64,000 nt of DNA. It comes from Paenibacillus sp. JNUCC-31 (GTDB taxonomy: Bacteria; Bacillota; Bacilli; Paenibacillales; Paenibacillaceae). Made by a program: the position numbers and the translations under genes. Positions 1 to 8,113 of this stretch are shown one piece after another. Under the pieces are notes generated by a model. The model was not told the DNA's origin, did no database searches, and worked only from the letters and a program-made list of their open reading frames with translations. The stretch spans positions 2,108,001 through 2,172,000 of the forward strand of contig NZ_CP062165.1 in the NCBI RefSeq assembly GCF_014844075.1, written 5' to 3'. Each line of letters starts with the position of its first letter. The stretch's first letter is position 1.

Positions 1-90
1 AAATTTGATGAGAACAAAGACCGTTACTATAGAGATATCATTGAGAGGATTATAATTGAGAAACTTCGGTTACTTCCTCTTAAGAATTAA
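1..90 (+). CDS. C-terminal end of an unknown protein (partial)
   Basis: An open frame enters from the left edge in frame 1 and stops at TAA 88-90, giving 29 residues that are charged and rich in Lys, Arg, Ile and Leu, ending LRLLPLKN. It is on the opposite strand to the phage genes that follow. The sequence is AT-rich compared with the next 500 bases, which fits coding sequence ending here. No family can be recognised from so short a tail, and chance cannot be excluded. Confidence 0.35.
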   Translation, partial: KFDENKDRYYRDIIERIIIEKLRLLPLKN

Positions 91-588
91 TTGTTAAAGA
101 TAGTTCTCGTAACAACTTCCTAGAACCCCGAGTAAATTTAATCGCGCGGAATGTTGAGACACCTGATCCGGTGGCCCGCGCTCGGGGTCTTGGGGTTTAC
201 ACACTCCCGGCTCAACTACTCCCTCACCATCCGCATAAATATACATTCGTAGAGGATTACGGATATGTGATTATCAATCCCTCATACCATCCGCAAACCC
301 GCGCCACTACTGCGTTACCTATCCGTATGTAAAATACCGCGTTATTCATTGCATATACATTTCCAGTCTTACACGTACACAAACCGCATAGCCGCGCGGA
401 CTAATAGCGTATATCGGCCGTAACCTACTGGCAGTTTATGCAGCCGGTCATCCGCGCAGTATGCATCGATTATGCAGTCGTCCAACCCCGAAGTTTACCC
501 GTGGACGTCCGCCAGGAGCGCGGTGCAGGTTTTAACGCCCTCTCACCGCTATTCTGTCCGGTACCGTCCGGCAATCCTACGCCACCCA
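91..588. other. Long non-coding stretch with a two-tier hairpin
   Basis: No convincing gene is seen in these 500 bases. A composite hairpin is visible: CCCCGA (126-131) pairs with TCGGGG (182-187) and inside it GCGCGG (144-149) pairs with CCGCGC (176-181). Two imperfect direct repeats, CCCTCACCATCCGCA (221-235) and CCCTCATACCATCCGCA (279-295), follow. The stretch lies beyond the 3' end of the minus-strand phage operon and after the plus-strand partial frame, so the hairpin could terminate transcription from either side or be part of a non-coding RNA. Confidence 0.45.
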
Positions 589-1038
589 TCAGCCGACTAG
601 ATCGTTCAGGTCCGCGATATCTCTGCGGATTTCCTCGTCTGTCTTACGATTGTTTGTAATCTCATCGCGTCTATCCTCTACGATTGTACGATCGGACAGT
701 AGCGCAAATCTACGCATGTATAAATCGAGAGCTTTCACGCTCGGAAGACCGTTGTTACCGCCGCGAATCGCTTTCATTAGAGCAATGTTTACCTCCGATT
801 GCATCCCACGCAGATTATTGTCCGTAAGATAATTAACGTAATCAATAAACGGTTCTTGTGCTTTCCATTCGTAAAGAGTTGAACGCGCGATGCCGATCTC
901 TTCCGCTAACTCTTGCATACTCTTCTTGCGGCCATCTTCGGAAATGAGCTCACCCCAATCATTAGATACCAGCATTTGCGCAGCCTTACGTTGTTGCGGG
1001 GTCAAGCGTGCCTCTAATACACTACGTTGTTTATTCAT
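589..1038 (-). CDS. phBC6A51-family helix-turn-helix phage protein (small-terminase-like)
   Basis: This 149-residue protein starts at ATG 1038, preceded by AGGAGGATGATAGAT; the frame is open further upstream but that part overlaps the previous gene. Residues about 10-65 (LTPQQRKAAQMLVSND, then QELAEEIGIARSTLYEWK) match the helix-turn-helix of the phBC6A51/insertion-element HTH family, which in Bacillus phages occupies the small-terminase position and is expected to bind DNA. The charged C-terminus may be an oligomerisation or partner-binding tail. It is the last gene of the minus-strand phage operon here and overlaps its upstream neighbour by 8 bp. The expected large terminase does not follow on this strand. 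The family call is confident; the packaging role is inferred. Confidence 0.75.
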   Translation of the reverse strand: MNKQRSVLEARLTPQQRKAAQMLVSNDWGELISEDGRKKSMQELAEEIGIARSTLYEWKAQEPFIDYVNYLTDNNLRGMQSEVNIALMKAIRGGNNGLPSVKALDLYMRRFALLSDRTIVEDRRDEITNNRKTDEEIRRDIADLNDLVG

Positions 1039-1606
1039 ATCTATCATCCTCCTCGTATTCGTTAATCTCCGGCAGAACCTCGGCAATCGCGGTGTCTACG
1101 TCTTCCTCCGCCATAACAGCCGCGCCTCTACCGTGCTCCTTCTCGTAGTCCTTAATATCGTGAGACAACGCGGAATCCTTCGTCATTAGTCCGATGCTGA
1201 AATGCACCTTCCGCATTAGTCCGTTAATATCCAATTCCTCTGTCGTTCCACTATCGATTGCTTCATTAACGCTCTTAATGATCTGCAGGAACGCGCCAGC
1301 ACCAAGCGCATGTAATCCGCACCAAAATCCCTTAGAGTAGCGCAGGACCTTCGCAGCTTCCTCATATTTGGCGAGTTTACTTACGTCAATGCGCGTTACT
1401 TGACCGGAAGCCAGAACGCCGGCATACTTTACAGCGATTACTTTAAGCGGCTGTAGACGATCAACTAGCGCCTTTGATAACGGAATATCGACCACGTTCG
1501 GACGCGGCTCGGGATCGGGATTCCTCCCTTGCTCAATTCGTATCTGACGTAACCTCTCCGCTAACTGCGCGGTATCTGTCCGTAACTCTTCGTTAGTCAT
1601 TGCCAT
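1031..1606 (-). CDS. Phage protein of unknown function
   Basis: A 191-residue protein starting at ATG 1606 behind AGAGAGGCGTAAAC. It is acidic, especially the last 40 residues (EEDVDTAIAEVLPEINEYEEDD), with a predicted helical middle section and a small hydrophobic stretch (WCGLHALGAGAFLQII) too short and polar to be a clear membrane segment. Its stop overlaps the HTH gene start by 8 bp, so the two are probably translationally coupled. Neighbouring tail and small-terminase-like genes suggest a virion or assembly role, but no family was recognised. Confidence 0.7.
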   Translation of the reverse strand: MAMTNEELRTDTAQLAERLRQIRIEQGRNPDPEPRPNVVDIPLSKALVDRLQPLKVIAVKYAGVLASGQVTRIDVSKLAKYEEAAKVLRYSKGFWCGLHALGAGAFLQIIKSVNEAIDSGTTEELDINGLMRKVHFSIGLMTKDSALSHDIKDYEKEHGRGAAVMAEEDVDTAIAEVLPEINEYEEDDRYE

Positions 1607-1658
1607 GTTTACGCCTCTCTTCTATTAAAATAAGACGAGCCGAAGCCCGCCCCGTTGT

Positions 1659-1976
1659 TCATATCCGGTCAAGTATCAGATACCGTTGCCCTGCGCTAAA
1701 CATAACGACGGCAACTCGATCCCCAACCTTTAACGCATCCTTAAACGTAATCGTCGTATCCTGTCCGTTAATACTAACCTCACGCTCATGTTCGCGGAGG
1801 TGTTCGCATATTTCGCAATCTTCGGTATCTAAGTCGAAGTTAGCTTCGTCCAGCTTAACGCGAATATCCGGATACGCTATGACCGTACCTACCTCGATAT
1901 CGACGTCTTTGTTATAGCCGAGCTGACGGATGATATCACGCAATTTACTCACGCCGCCGCCTTCTAATAACTGCAT
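1659..1976 (-). CDS. DUF2577-family phage tail protein
   Basis: This 105-residue protein has the C-terminal pattern of DUF2577 proteins: a short beta-rich domain ending LKVGDRVAVVMFSAGQRYLI and then LDRI. In PBSX-like and other myovirus-like prophages this family is encoded among tail and baseplate genes (near XkdR/XkdS homologues), downstream of the tape measure gene, as it is here. A strong ribosome site (AGGGAGGAG) precedes ATG 1976; an internal GTG at 1952 (VSKLRDII) is a possible alternative start. A CEIC pair in the middle might bind metal but is not a known family motif. Confidence 0.7.
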   Translation of the reverse strand: MQLLEGGGVSKLRDIIRQLGYNKDVDIEVGTVIAYPDIRVKLDEANFDLDTEDCEICEHLREHEREVSINGQDTTITFKDALKVGDRVAVVMFSAGQRYLILDRI

Positions 1977-1989
1977 TCGGTCTCCTCCC

Positions 1990-3450
1990 TTATTGCGCTA
2001 GTACCGTAGACAGCTCGCGTGCCAGCTTCTGGATGTCCGCATCCTCGCGGATCGTTGCGTGAATCGTAATCTGTGGCGCAGAGTTTCCGCCTCCGTTACG
2101 GTAATCGCGCGCTTGTTGCGAATTGAGGACCATCTCGTCTTGGTGCAATCGCGCCGGATAGTTGTTGTATGGAACGCGGTCAAGACCCCCGGAGTGTCCT
2201 TTAACAGGGTATCCGACCGCTGCCATGCCCGCCTTAACTCCGCCCGGTGTTTTATCTCCGCCAAACTCCTGAACAATTTGTAGGTTCTCTGTTCCGGATA
2301 TCTGTCGATTAGCCACACTTTTCATGTCTACGGAGAAAAACTCCTTAATCCCTGCGTTGCTCCAAATACCTTCAAGGATTGACGCACCAACCTGTACGCC
2401 TATTTTCGTTGCAGCTTCGATTATAGGCTTGGATACTTTCAACGCATTACCTAGCGTGTCTACCATCTGACTAGCCATATTCTTGATAATTCCCGATCCA
2501 GTTGAGTCATACCAAGCTTGGAAGTCTGCTGCCAGGGTATCAAATATATAGCTTATCTTGGCAGGTATATCCGGGAGCGCTTGAAATTCGGGATTATTAA
2601 AAAAGTTATCTTGGAGATATGCCGTAGCCTCATGGACTGCATTCACCGCGCCATTTACGAGCCCGCCGAACGCATCCACACCCCAATCTTTAAGTGCGGC
2701 AAATTGTGGCCCCTTCAACCATGCGTTAAACTCCGCAAGAACCGGCTTGAGACTCGTTAACGCCTCCGTCCCCATCTCCCGGAATGCACGGTTAACTCCA
2801 CCGATTGCTGTACGCCATTGCCCCATAGCGGTCGTAGATTGCGCGTCGATCAGTTCGTTTGATGCGCCAAGCTTATCGAGAAATTTGTCCAGTTGGTCGA
2901 GTTGTTTTTCGAGAGGAAGCTTCTTGATTTCGTTGATGGCTGACCTTGGAACCTCGAAGCGCTCCACCAGTGACACTCCATCGCCAGAAAACAGCTCTTT
3001 TAATGCAAAAGCAGCTCCCCTGATACCTTGTTCGGGATCAATTGCGCCCAAACGTTCTGCGAGATTAATCATTTTCTCTAACTGCTTGTTGTCCTTTGTT
3101 GTCGGTATGAATGACTTACCCGCGTCCAAGAACTCATCGAGCGAGAATTGACTGACATCCGCGCGTGAGCCAACGTAGTCCATAAACTTATCTACGTTCT
3201 TCTCCGCGCTCTTACCGAACATGGCCGTAACCGTGACCTCTCTCATCTCGAACTCTGCCGCAGCCTTAATCGTTTTGTCTAGAACTTTGTCAACGGTAGC
3301 AATCGCTGCGATCGCGGCTCCAACGCCGGAAACAGCTATCGCGGTCTTAGCAGCAGCCGCTCCAAAATTCGCCATACCGCGCGTTGCGGAGATAATCGGC
3401 CGTGTTGCATTGTCGATAATACGCAAGTGTCCTACGATATCAAACGACAT
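1990..3450 (-). CDS. Phage tail tape measure protein (short)
   Basis: A 486-residue protein with an N-terminal segment typical of tape measure proteins (hydrophobic Ala/Gly-rich helix around residues 25-55), long predicted helices through the middle, and the characteristic glycine-rich C-terminal region GGLDRVPYNNYPARLHQDEM followed by a charged tail. Tape measure proteins set tail length and form the core around which the tail tube polymerises. At 486 residues it is short for the family, which would suit a short contractile or flexible tail. It overlaps the upstream gene by 11 bp and is followed by the DUF2577 tail gene. Confidence 0.8.
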   Translation of the reverse strand: MSFDIVGHLRIIDNATRPIISATRGMANFGAAAAKTAIAVSGVGAAIAAIATVDKVLDKTIKAAAEFEMREVTVTAMFGKSAEKNVDKFMDYVGSRADVSQFSLDEFLDAGKSFIPTTKDNKQLEKMINLAERLGAIDPEQGIRGAAFALKELFSGDGVSLVERFEVPRSAINEIKKLPLEKQLDQLDKFLDKLGASNELIDAQSTTAMGQWRTAIGGVNRAFREMGTEALTSLKPVLAEFNAWLKGPQFAALKDWGVDAFGGLVNGAVNAVHEATAYLQDNFFNNPEFQALPDIPAKISYIFDTLAADFQAWYDSTGSGIIKNMASQMVDTLGNALKVSKPIIEAATKIGVQVGASILEGIWSNAGIKEFFSVDMKSVANRQISGTENLQIVQEFGGDKTPGGVKAGMAAVGYPVKGHSGGLDRVPYNNYPARLHQDEMVLNSQQARDYRNGGGNSAPQITIHATIREDADIQKLARELSTVLAQ

Positions 3451-3760
3451 GTCCGGGTACCTCCCTCATCGCCTTAATCACGCGCTCGCCCATCTTCGCA
3501 GCCTTTGCGGCCTTTGCTTGCGTAAATCCCTTGTCGAAGTCGGCCAGGCACCGTTCGTATTCAACGAGCGCGCGACCATACGCTTTAACTTTACGGTTGT
3601 TGGAGCGCGAAAGTCTGCCGGCGGCCATACGGAAATCTCTGAATTGTCCAGGGAAACGCGCGGTGAACGTCCAGTCTTGCGGACTTATATACGTCAGTAT
3701 TTGCTCGATTAACGCGAGTGTCTTGTTTACAGTTTCAAGATCCGATTGATGCGTGTTCAT
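3440..3760 (-). CDS. Phage protein of unknown function, upstream of the tape measure gene
   Basis: A 106-residue, basic, helical protein (MNTHQSDLETVNKTLALIEQ at the start). It overlaps the tape measure gene by 11 bp, which implies translational coupling. Tail assembly chaperones are often encoded immediately upstream of the tape measure gene, but no chaperone signature or slippery frameshift sequence was recognised, so that role is only positional inference. It begins just after a hairpin terminator that follows the 3812-4459 gene. Confidence 0.6.
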   Translation of the reverse strand: MNTHQSDLETVNKTLALIEQILTYISPQDWTFTARFPGQFRDFRMAAGRLSRSNNRKVKAYGRALVEYERCLADFDKGFTQAKAAKAAKMGERVIKAMREVPGHVV

Positions 3761-3784
3761 TAAGTTCCTCCTCCTTCATAATAG

Positions 3785-3808
3785 AAAAAGAGACCCCGGA
3801 GGGCCTCT
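3785..3808 (-). terminator. Rho-independent terminator inside the phage operon
   Basis: Read on the minus strand: stem GAGGCCC/GGGTCTC with a short CCGG-type loop and one mismatch, followed by CTTTTTCT. It lies immediately after the stop of the 3812-4459 gene and before the 3440-3760 gene, so it probably reduces or separates expression of the tail genes. Confidence 0.65.
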
Positions 3809-3811
3809 CGC

Positions 3812-4459
3812 TTACTCTATCTCTCTACCTTCTGCAACGCTTGTTCTATAAACCTTGCCGTCCCGGTATGCACGCGCAGTTTCCAGCTCAGAAACACCAT
3901 GTACCTGACGTGATCCACCGCGATAGTGCAACGTGAGCTCCGGAAATGCCGGTTTTACGCTCTTTTCCAATCGGTTCGGATTCGTTTCTTGCCCGGTATT
4001 AAACCAGATGTTATATGCCTCTTTACGTAGCGCGTGGAGGTTTACGATAGATTGAAGGTACTCGTATTTGGCATCCTCGATCGCCTTCAACTTCGCGTCA
4101 TAGTTGTCGTGGAAGTGGCGTAAGGCTTCAACGCGAGCAAGTTCGATGGCTTCGTCGGCCAGTGCGGTGATACGACCGCTTGCGTTAATACTTACGGTGG
4201 TAGAGCGTTCTTCTGCCGCAGCGACATTCACCGTCAGTTCAGCAATCTTGCGTTGCAGGTCCGCTTCCCGCTGGACGTTCGCCTCGCTCGGGTCTGTTAG
4301 CGTGGTATTTTGGGCAACGGCGAGCTCGGAATGCGCGTCCTCTAATTGCTGCCTATACTTGGCCGAGCTATCTTGGTGGAGCTCAACCGCCTTACCTACT
4401 TTTGCCTTCTCCTCTTGGTACGCAGTAATTGCTGTCTGAACTGTTTGTGGTAGTTTCAT
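3812..4459 (-). CDS. Coiled-coil phage protein of unknown function
   Basis: A 215-residue protein dominated by Ala/Glu/Lys/Gln-rich helices with heptad-like spacing over residues about 10-150 (for example QREADLQRKIAELTVNVAAA), consistent with a coiled coil. The last 40 residues are less regular and basic (HYRGGSRQVHGVSELETARA). No catalytic motif is visible. It follows another coiled-coil gene at 4478-5224 and precedes the tape measure cluster, so a structural or scaffold role is possible; this is inference from position and composition only. Confidence 0.65.
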   Translation of the reverse strand: MKLPQTVQTAITAYQEEKAKVGKAVELHQDSSAKYRQQLEDAHSELAVAQNTTLTDPSEANVQREADLQRKIAELTVNVAAAEERSTTVSINASGRITALADEAIELARVEALRHFHDNYDAKLKAIEDAKYEYLQSIVNLHALRKEAYNIWFNTGQETNPNRLEKSVKPAFPELTLHYRGGSRQVHGVSELETARAYRDGKVYRTSVAEGREIE

Positions 4460-4477
4460 ATTGTATCTTCTCCTTTA

Positions 4478-5224
4478 TTAGTTATTTGTGGCTGGGGCAT
4501 CATCAGCCGGACGTTCATCTTCGTGATAGGAATAATAGCTTTCAGTGTTGTTAATGAAGGAACTGTACCGCACACCCAACCCCTCGCGTACGGAATCTTC
4601 AACTACTTTAAGGAAGAATTGCGATTGCTCCATATCATTAGCTGTATCCAAAGAGTTACGCGCTGCCTCTGCATCCGGCGACTCATAGCTCGCGTTCAAG
4701 TTATCGTATTGCTGCGACAAAGCTAAACGCATACCGGAAGAGTTATCCAGCGTCAGAACTGATGTAGACAAGTCCGCATAGGCTTCGGAAATCTTGTGAT
4801 GGAAGTATCTCTCGTCTACTCCTTCGATGAATTGAGTAAGCTTTTGCGCGGCTGCCTTGCCATCTCTCGCGAGCATGAGTTCCGTTCTTAGCTTCCGGAA
4901 TGATTCGTCGAACCGTTCAATTTTCGTTTGGTCAGGCTTCGGAATGTCGGAGTAGATTACCGCTTCTGCGTTTTTGCGAGCGTCTGCTAATAGCGCTTTA
5001 AACTCACGGTGACGTCTGTACGCCATTTGAAGCAGCTCTTTACCGCGAGTCTCACGGACTTTTGCTATTCTATTAGCGCGGCCCTCTTCTGATAGATCGC
5101 GATCTCCTTTTATTGCGTTAATTTCTTCGCGAAGCTTGTCATTAAACTGGCGATAGACACCTGTGTTCGCATTCTTTAATTCGTGGGCTTTCAAGATGCT
5201 TTCTTTCGCTTTTTGTCTACTCAT
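4478..5224 (-). CDS. Coiled-coil phage protein of unknown function
   Basis: A 248-residue, highly charged, helical protein. Basic helices fill the first 110 residues (for example KLREEINAIKGDRDLSEEGR) and the tail is acidic and Tyr/Ser-rich (YYSYHEDERPADDAPATNN). It starts at ATG 5224, overlapping the stop of the 5217-5525 gene by 8 bp. The pattern resembles phage scaffold or minor structural proteins, yet no family was recognised. It pairs by position and composition with the coiled-coil protein downstream. Confidence 0.65.
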   Translation of the reverse strand: MSRQKAKESILKAHELKNANTGVYRQFNDKLREEINAIKGDRDLSEEGRANRIAKVRETRGKELLQMAYRRHREFKALLADARKNAEAVIYSDIPKPDQTKIERFDESFRKLRTELMLARDGKAAAQKLTQFIEGVDERYFHHKISEAYADLSTSVLTLDNSSGMRLALSQQYDNLNASYESPDAEAARNSLDTANDMEQSQFFLKVVEDSVREGLGVRYSSFINNTESYYSYHEDERPADDAPATNN

Positions 5225-5525
5225 TCGTAATCTCTCCTTTGTAATGGTTAATGAGCGCCAGGATAGCCGCTCTTATCTCAGCTTTTGGGATTCCGTAATT
5301 TTTCGTTGGACTGTACTCCTTGCATATTGATATCGCGGTCTTCTCGATCAAACGATATAGCCGCGCATCCTCCATCTTGGCGGCGGTACTCATGACGACA
5401 TTGCGCTCGACGTGACCGTAAATCACCGATAGAAAATCCTCGCGCACATAACTGTCGATGACATAAGGCTCGAACTTAAGCGGTACCTTAGCGCCGTAGT
5501 CGACCGTAAAAGGCTCCGTAATCAT
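5217..5525 (-). CDS. Phage protein of unknown function
   Basis: A 102-residue protein (MITEPFTVDYGAKVPLKFEP at the N-terminus) with a mixed alpha/beta composition. Its ATG at 5525 overlaps the stop of a 48-codon gene in an ATGA arrangement and its own stop overlaps the next start by 8 bp, so it belongs to a translationally coupled run of four genes. In this region phages often carry short tail-tube or head-tail connector proteins, but no specific match is apparent. Confidence 0.6.
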   Translation of the reverse strand: MITEPFTVDYGAKVPLKFEPYVIDSYVREDFLSVIYGHVERNVVMSTAAKMEDARLYRLIEKTAISICKEYSPTKNYGIPKAEIRAAILALINHYKGEITNE

Positions 5526-5668
5526 CTTTTTCGCCCCTTCCGCCGACGCTTGACTTCTTCCGCATGAATTATAGGAGCCATGAACCGGATGTGTGCGCGG
5601 GAAACAGAATCACCGAACACTATCGTTATACCGTCGGAATATGAAACCTTTATCGTGCGCTCAATCAT
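5522..5668 (-). CDS. Small 48-residue phage protein
   Basis: Read on the minus strand from ATG 5668 to TGA 5522-5524, encoding 48 residues that begin MIERTIKVSYSDGITIVFGD and end in a very basic tail (KRRRKGRKR). A strong site, AAGGAGGGG, lies 4-6 bases before the start and the stop overlaps the next ATG as ATGA. These two signals make a real gene likely despite its small size. The basic tail suggests nucleic-acid binding, without further support. Confidence 0.6.
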   Translation of the reverse strand: MIERTIKVSYSDGITIVFGDSVSRAHIRFMAPIIHAEEVKRRRKGRKR

Positions 5669-5800
5669 TGCGTCCCCTCCTTATAAAATACAAGCATATA
5701 CCGCACCCTTTTACGTGATTTCACTTGATTTTAGACACGCAAAATAAGCGCGAGGGGTATTGTCCCTCCGCCTGTTAAAAGCTCTGTATTCACGTAAAAC

Positions 5801-6013
5801 CTACGTAATTTCTGCCACGTTGAACAACCTCTTAGCTACGCGTTTCCTAGCGGTAGGCACGCGATACTGCATACCGGTTACCTGACCTTTGCGCTCGTAC
5901 GTTGCCATTTCGTTAAAGTCCGGGTAACTACGTCGAACCTTTGCAATGACTTCCGGATCTTCCGTGTAGGCTGCGAGGTAATCAGCGCTTAGCCGCCATA
6001 TTACGTTGGACAA
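5801..6013 (-). CDS. Small phage protein of unknown function
   Basis: A 70-residue basic protein, MSNVIWRLSADYLAAYTEDP at the start and rich in Arg/Lys in its last third (TARKRVAKRL). Small proteins with a similar WxLSADYLAAY-like start occur in Bacillales prophages, but no function is known to me. It stands alone between the XRE gene and the 48-residue gene, with about 65 bp to the upstream gene and a 130-bp gap downstream. Confidence 0.55.
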   Translation of the reverse strand: MSNVIWRLSADYLAAYTEDPEVIAKVRRSYPDFNEMATYERKGQVTGMQYRVPTARKRVAKRLFNVAEIT

Positions 6014-6077
6014 TTCGGTTCACTTCCTTAAATTAACGATTTAAATCATTAAAGTTAGAATGCAAAATAAAAGACGC

Positions 6078-6302
6078 TTAAAGCGCCAATTTGTCGGACT
6101 CTTTTGCTCTTTGGATTGCCAATAGCACGTCATCTCCGGTTCCGAATACCTGGGCCAATTTGATCCTCAGATCACGCGAAACATTACGTCTTCCGTTCTC
6201 CACGTCGCTCACGCACGATTGGCTGACGTTTAGTGCTTCCGCAAATTGCGCCTGCGTCATGCCGGCCATTACCCGGATACCGCGTACTCCTGATCCGTCC
6301 AT
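6078..6302 (-). CDS. XRE/Cro-type helix-turn-helix regulator
   Basis: A 74-residue single-domain DNA-binding protein. Residues about 10-65 form a classic HTH_3 fold: IRVMAGMTQAQFAEALNVSQ, then SCVSDVENGRRNVS and helix DLRIKLAQVFG. It is on the same strand as the early and structural genes and opposite to the XRE repressor at 10188, so a Cro-like or late regulatory role is reasonable. An A/T-rich gap of about 80 bp separates it from the upstream gene. Confidence 0.8.
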   Translation of the reverse strand: MDGSGVRGIRVMAGMTQAQFAEALNVSQSCVSDVENGRRNVSRDLRIKLAQVFGTGDDVLLAIQRAKESDKLAL

Positions 6303-6381
6303 ATCACATACCTCCTTCGCTCATTTGGATTAACGCATAAGTCCGAAATAATTAATCAGGAACCTTCGTCCCCTTCCCTAC

Positions 6382-7341
6382 TTACGCGGAGATGTGGACA
6401 GTACGAGGCTTGCGACAGTCTACAAACTTCTCCGTCAAAGGCTGTTCGTACATGTTGTACGTGACCACCTCGCCCCACCGTATGTCATGATTGTTTCCCT
6501 TGTATTTGTTCCGATCACTCGTCCAGCCGTACACCCCGTCCAGGTATCCCGCGCCTTCTGTTCCTTTTTTGTCAATGAGCTGAACGGTAGTCCTGCGTCC
6601 GTGCTTCTCCTTGCGCTTCTTCGCGTTATCCATTTTGGCGAGCTGCCTCGCGTTACCCTTCGGTAATTCGGAACGCTCCTGAATATTGATCAACTCCTCC
6701 GGACTGTAGAACCCGTACTCAAGTTGCATCCGGTTCCGCTCGCCCTCAAGATCAATTGTTCCATACCGTTTATTGCGTTCCCATAAAGTTTTGTACAGGC
6801 GCCGGCAGGTCGGCCCACAATTGAGTTTAGTCGCGCGTCCTTCGAATGGATGTTGGCACACTAGGCATAGCTTCCCGCCGAACTTCTCAACGGCGCCCTC
6901 TGCGTCAGCCTCGCAGTAAATCCGGACGTTATGCTTCCGCATAAACACCCGCGCTCCTGAGCCTGGCGGAACGATAAGGTCACGGTCACGCGGCATGTCG
7001 TACGGATCGCGCATGATAGACAGTCCTTTAACGTGATCTTCCGCGAGAATGTAGTCGGTTAGGCGTTCCAAGCGCTGACATTCGAGCCGCGTACGGAAGC
7101 GGCCGTCTCCGCCTACATGGTTATCGTGGTAATATTCGTCGTACAACTCCGCCATAGTCTCCGCAATCTGCAGACGCTGAGCGAGCGGTTGTTTGGCGTA
7201 CGTCCGATAGTTGGCGCGTGTCCAATTCGGGAAGAGTTCGCAGGCGTTACCGGAGTAATCGTAGCGATCGACGTCGGGCGTGACGATGAGCTGTAAAGCG
7301 GGCCCTGTGCTGTATTCGACTAACTGTTTGGCTGCTTCCAT
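6382..7341 (-). CDS. Phage zinc-finger protein of unknown function
   Basis: The start at ATG 7341 (MEAAKQLVEYS) is fixed by AGGAGGGATTCAC; the open frame upstream has no ribosome site. The 319-residue product has a Cys4-type cluster around residues 160-185 (CLVCQHPFEG, then LNCGPTCRR) expected to bind zinc, followed by a basic segment (NAKKRKEKHGRRTTVQL). This suggests nucleic-acid binding. No nuclease or primase motif could be identified. It lies downstream of the winged-helix replication-type gene in the early region. Confidence 0.65.
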   Translation of the reverse strand: MEAAKQLVEYSTGPALQLIVTPDVDRYDYSGNACELFPNWTRANYRTYAKQPLAQRLQIAETMAELYDEYYHDNHVGGDGRFRTRLECQRLERLTDYILAEDHVKGLSIMRDPYDMPRDRDLIVPPGSGARVFMRKHNVRIYCEADAEGAVEKFGGKLCLVCQHPFEGRATKLNCGPTCRRLYKTLWERNKRYGTIDLEGERNRMQLEYGFYSPEELINIQERSELPKGNARQLAKMDNAKKRKEKHGRRTTVQLIDKKGTEGAGYLDGVYGWTSDRNKYKGNNHDIRWGEVVTYNMYEQPLTEKFVDCRKPRTVHISA

Positions 7342-7532
7342 GTGAATCCCTCCTTGTGGATGTTGACTGGTTTGACTTCCGCGTATCATTTGTTCTTTCT
7401 GTAAAGTCCCTCCGCGCTCTTATATCTCACCATACCTTTATGCGCGGTAACATTTATCCGCTAGGAACGAAGTGACGACGCGTGAGGGATAGTGTTCTTC
7501 TATCCCGAAACTCTGCTCGGTAATGTTTTATT

Positions 7533-7568
7533 TTTCTTTCTCGTTATTCTTTCTCGTTATTCTTTCTC
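7533..7568. repeat. Short tandem repeat, 13-bp unit
   Basis: Two exact copies of GTTATTCTTTCTC (7543-7555 and 7556-7568) preceded by a partial copy TTTCTTTCTC (7533-7542). On the minus strand this is a purine-rich GAGAAAGAATAAC repeat between the 7637-8113 gene and the 6382-7341 gene. It sits in a 295-bp gap without a gene (7342-7636). Confidence 0.7.
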
Positions 7569-7636
7569 TGGTTAAATGGCTTAACAACAGAGGAGAAATG
7601 GTTAACTATCCGAGTTTAAATCGTTTTACATCCACC

Positions 7637-8113
7637 TTATGATGCCTTGGGTTCCGGTTCAAATTCAGCCTGTTTTAGCTGCAATCGGTCCCTAGCCTCT
7701 TCAATCTCACGGTCCGCTGCGTCCATTCTATCTTGAAATGCACTCATCTCCTCAGCATAAATTGCGCGGAACTCTGCCTCGGTTAACGGTTCAAGCGGCT
7801 CGTAAATGCGTTTATTCGCCACCTTCCTCGACTTAGTGGCTTTTAACAGGCCGTATTTTTCGAGAACACTGATATGAGCTCGTATTTTGTACGCGGACAG
7901 CCCGGTTTGAGCGGTTATATCCGACTGGTTGAGCCACACTTTACCGTACATCGCGTGGCCCGACTTGTTCTGACGCCAGGACAGTAGATATCCGTATAGG
8001 CCCACCGTTTCCAGAGTGAACCCGTCGAGTATCGGGTACATCCGGAACAAGATATTTGGCATGCGCGCAAATCCGTCATCGTGGGCGAGTGGTTTTGTTA
8101 CGTCGATTGTCAT
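7637..8113 (-). CDS. Winged-helix protein, replisome-organiser-like
   Basis: A 158-residue protein. Residues about 15-105 look like a winged helix-turn-helix of the HTH_36/replication-initiator type: MPNILFRMYPILDG, then SDITAQTGLSAYKIRAHI and a wing ending LKATKSRKVANKRIYEP. The C-terminal 50 residues form a charged helix. Proteins of this shape start phage DNA replication or regulate early genes. The 680-bp non-coding stretch just upstream, with a SOS box and many hairpins, could be its regulatory region or an origin. Function is inferred. Confidence 0.65.
   Translation of the reverse strand: MTIDVTKPLAHDDGFARMPNILFRMYPILDGFTLETVGLYGYLLSWRQNKSGHAMYGKVWLNQSDITAQTGLSAYKIRAHISVLEKYGLLKATKSRKVANKRIYEPLEPLTEAEFRAIYAEEMSAFQDRMDAADREIEEARDRLQLKQAEFEPEPKAS

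Noticed and set aside
438..659. Plus-strand 73-codon frame in the left non-coding stretch
   Set aside because: No ribosome site, low-complexity Pro/Arg/Ser composition and antisense overlap with the HTH gene.
6060..6090. Possible terminator after the XRE gene (GGCGCTTTAAGCGTC then TTTTATTTT)
   Set aside because: The palindrome leaves almost no loop, so a stable hairpin is doubtful; not listed as a terminator.
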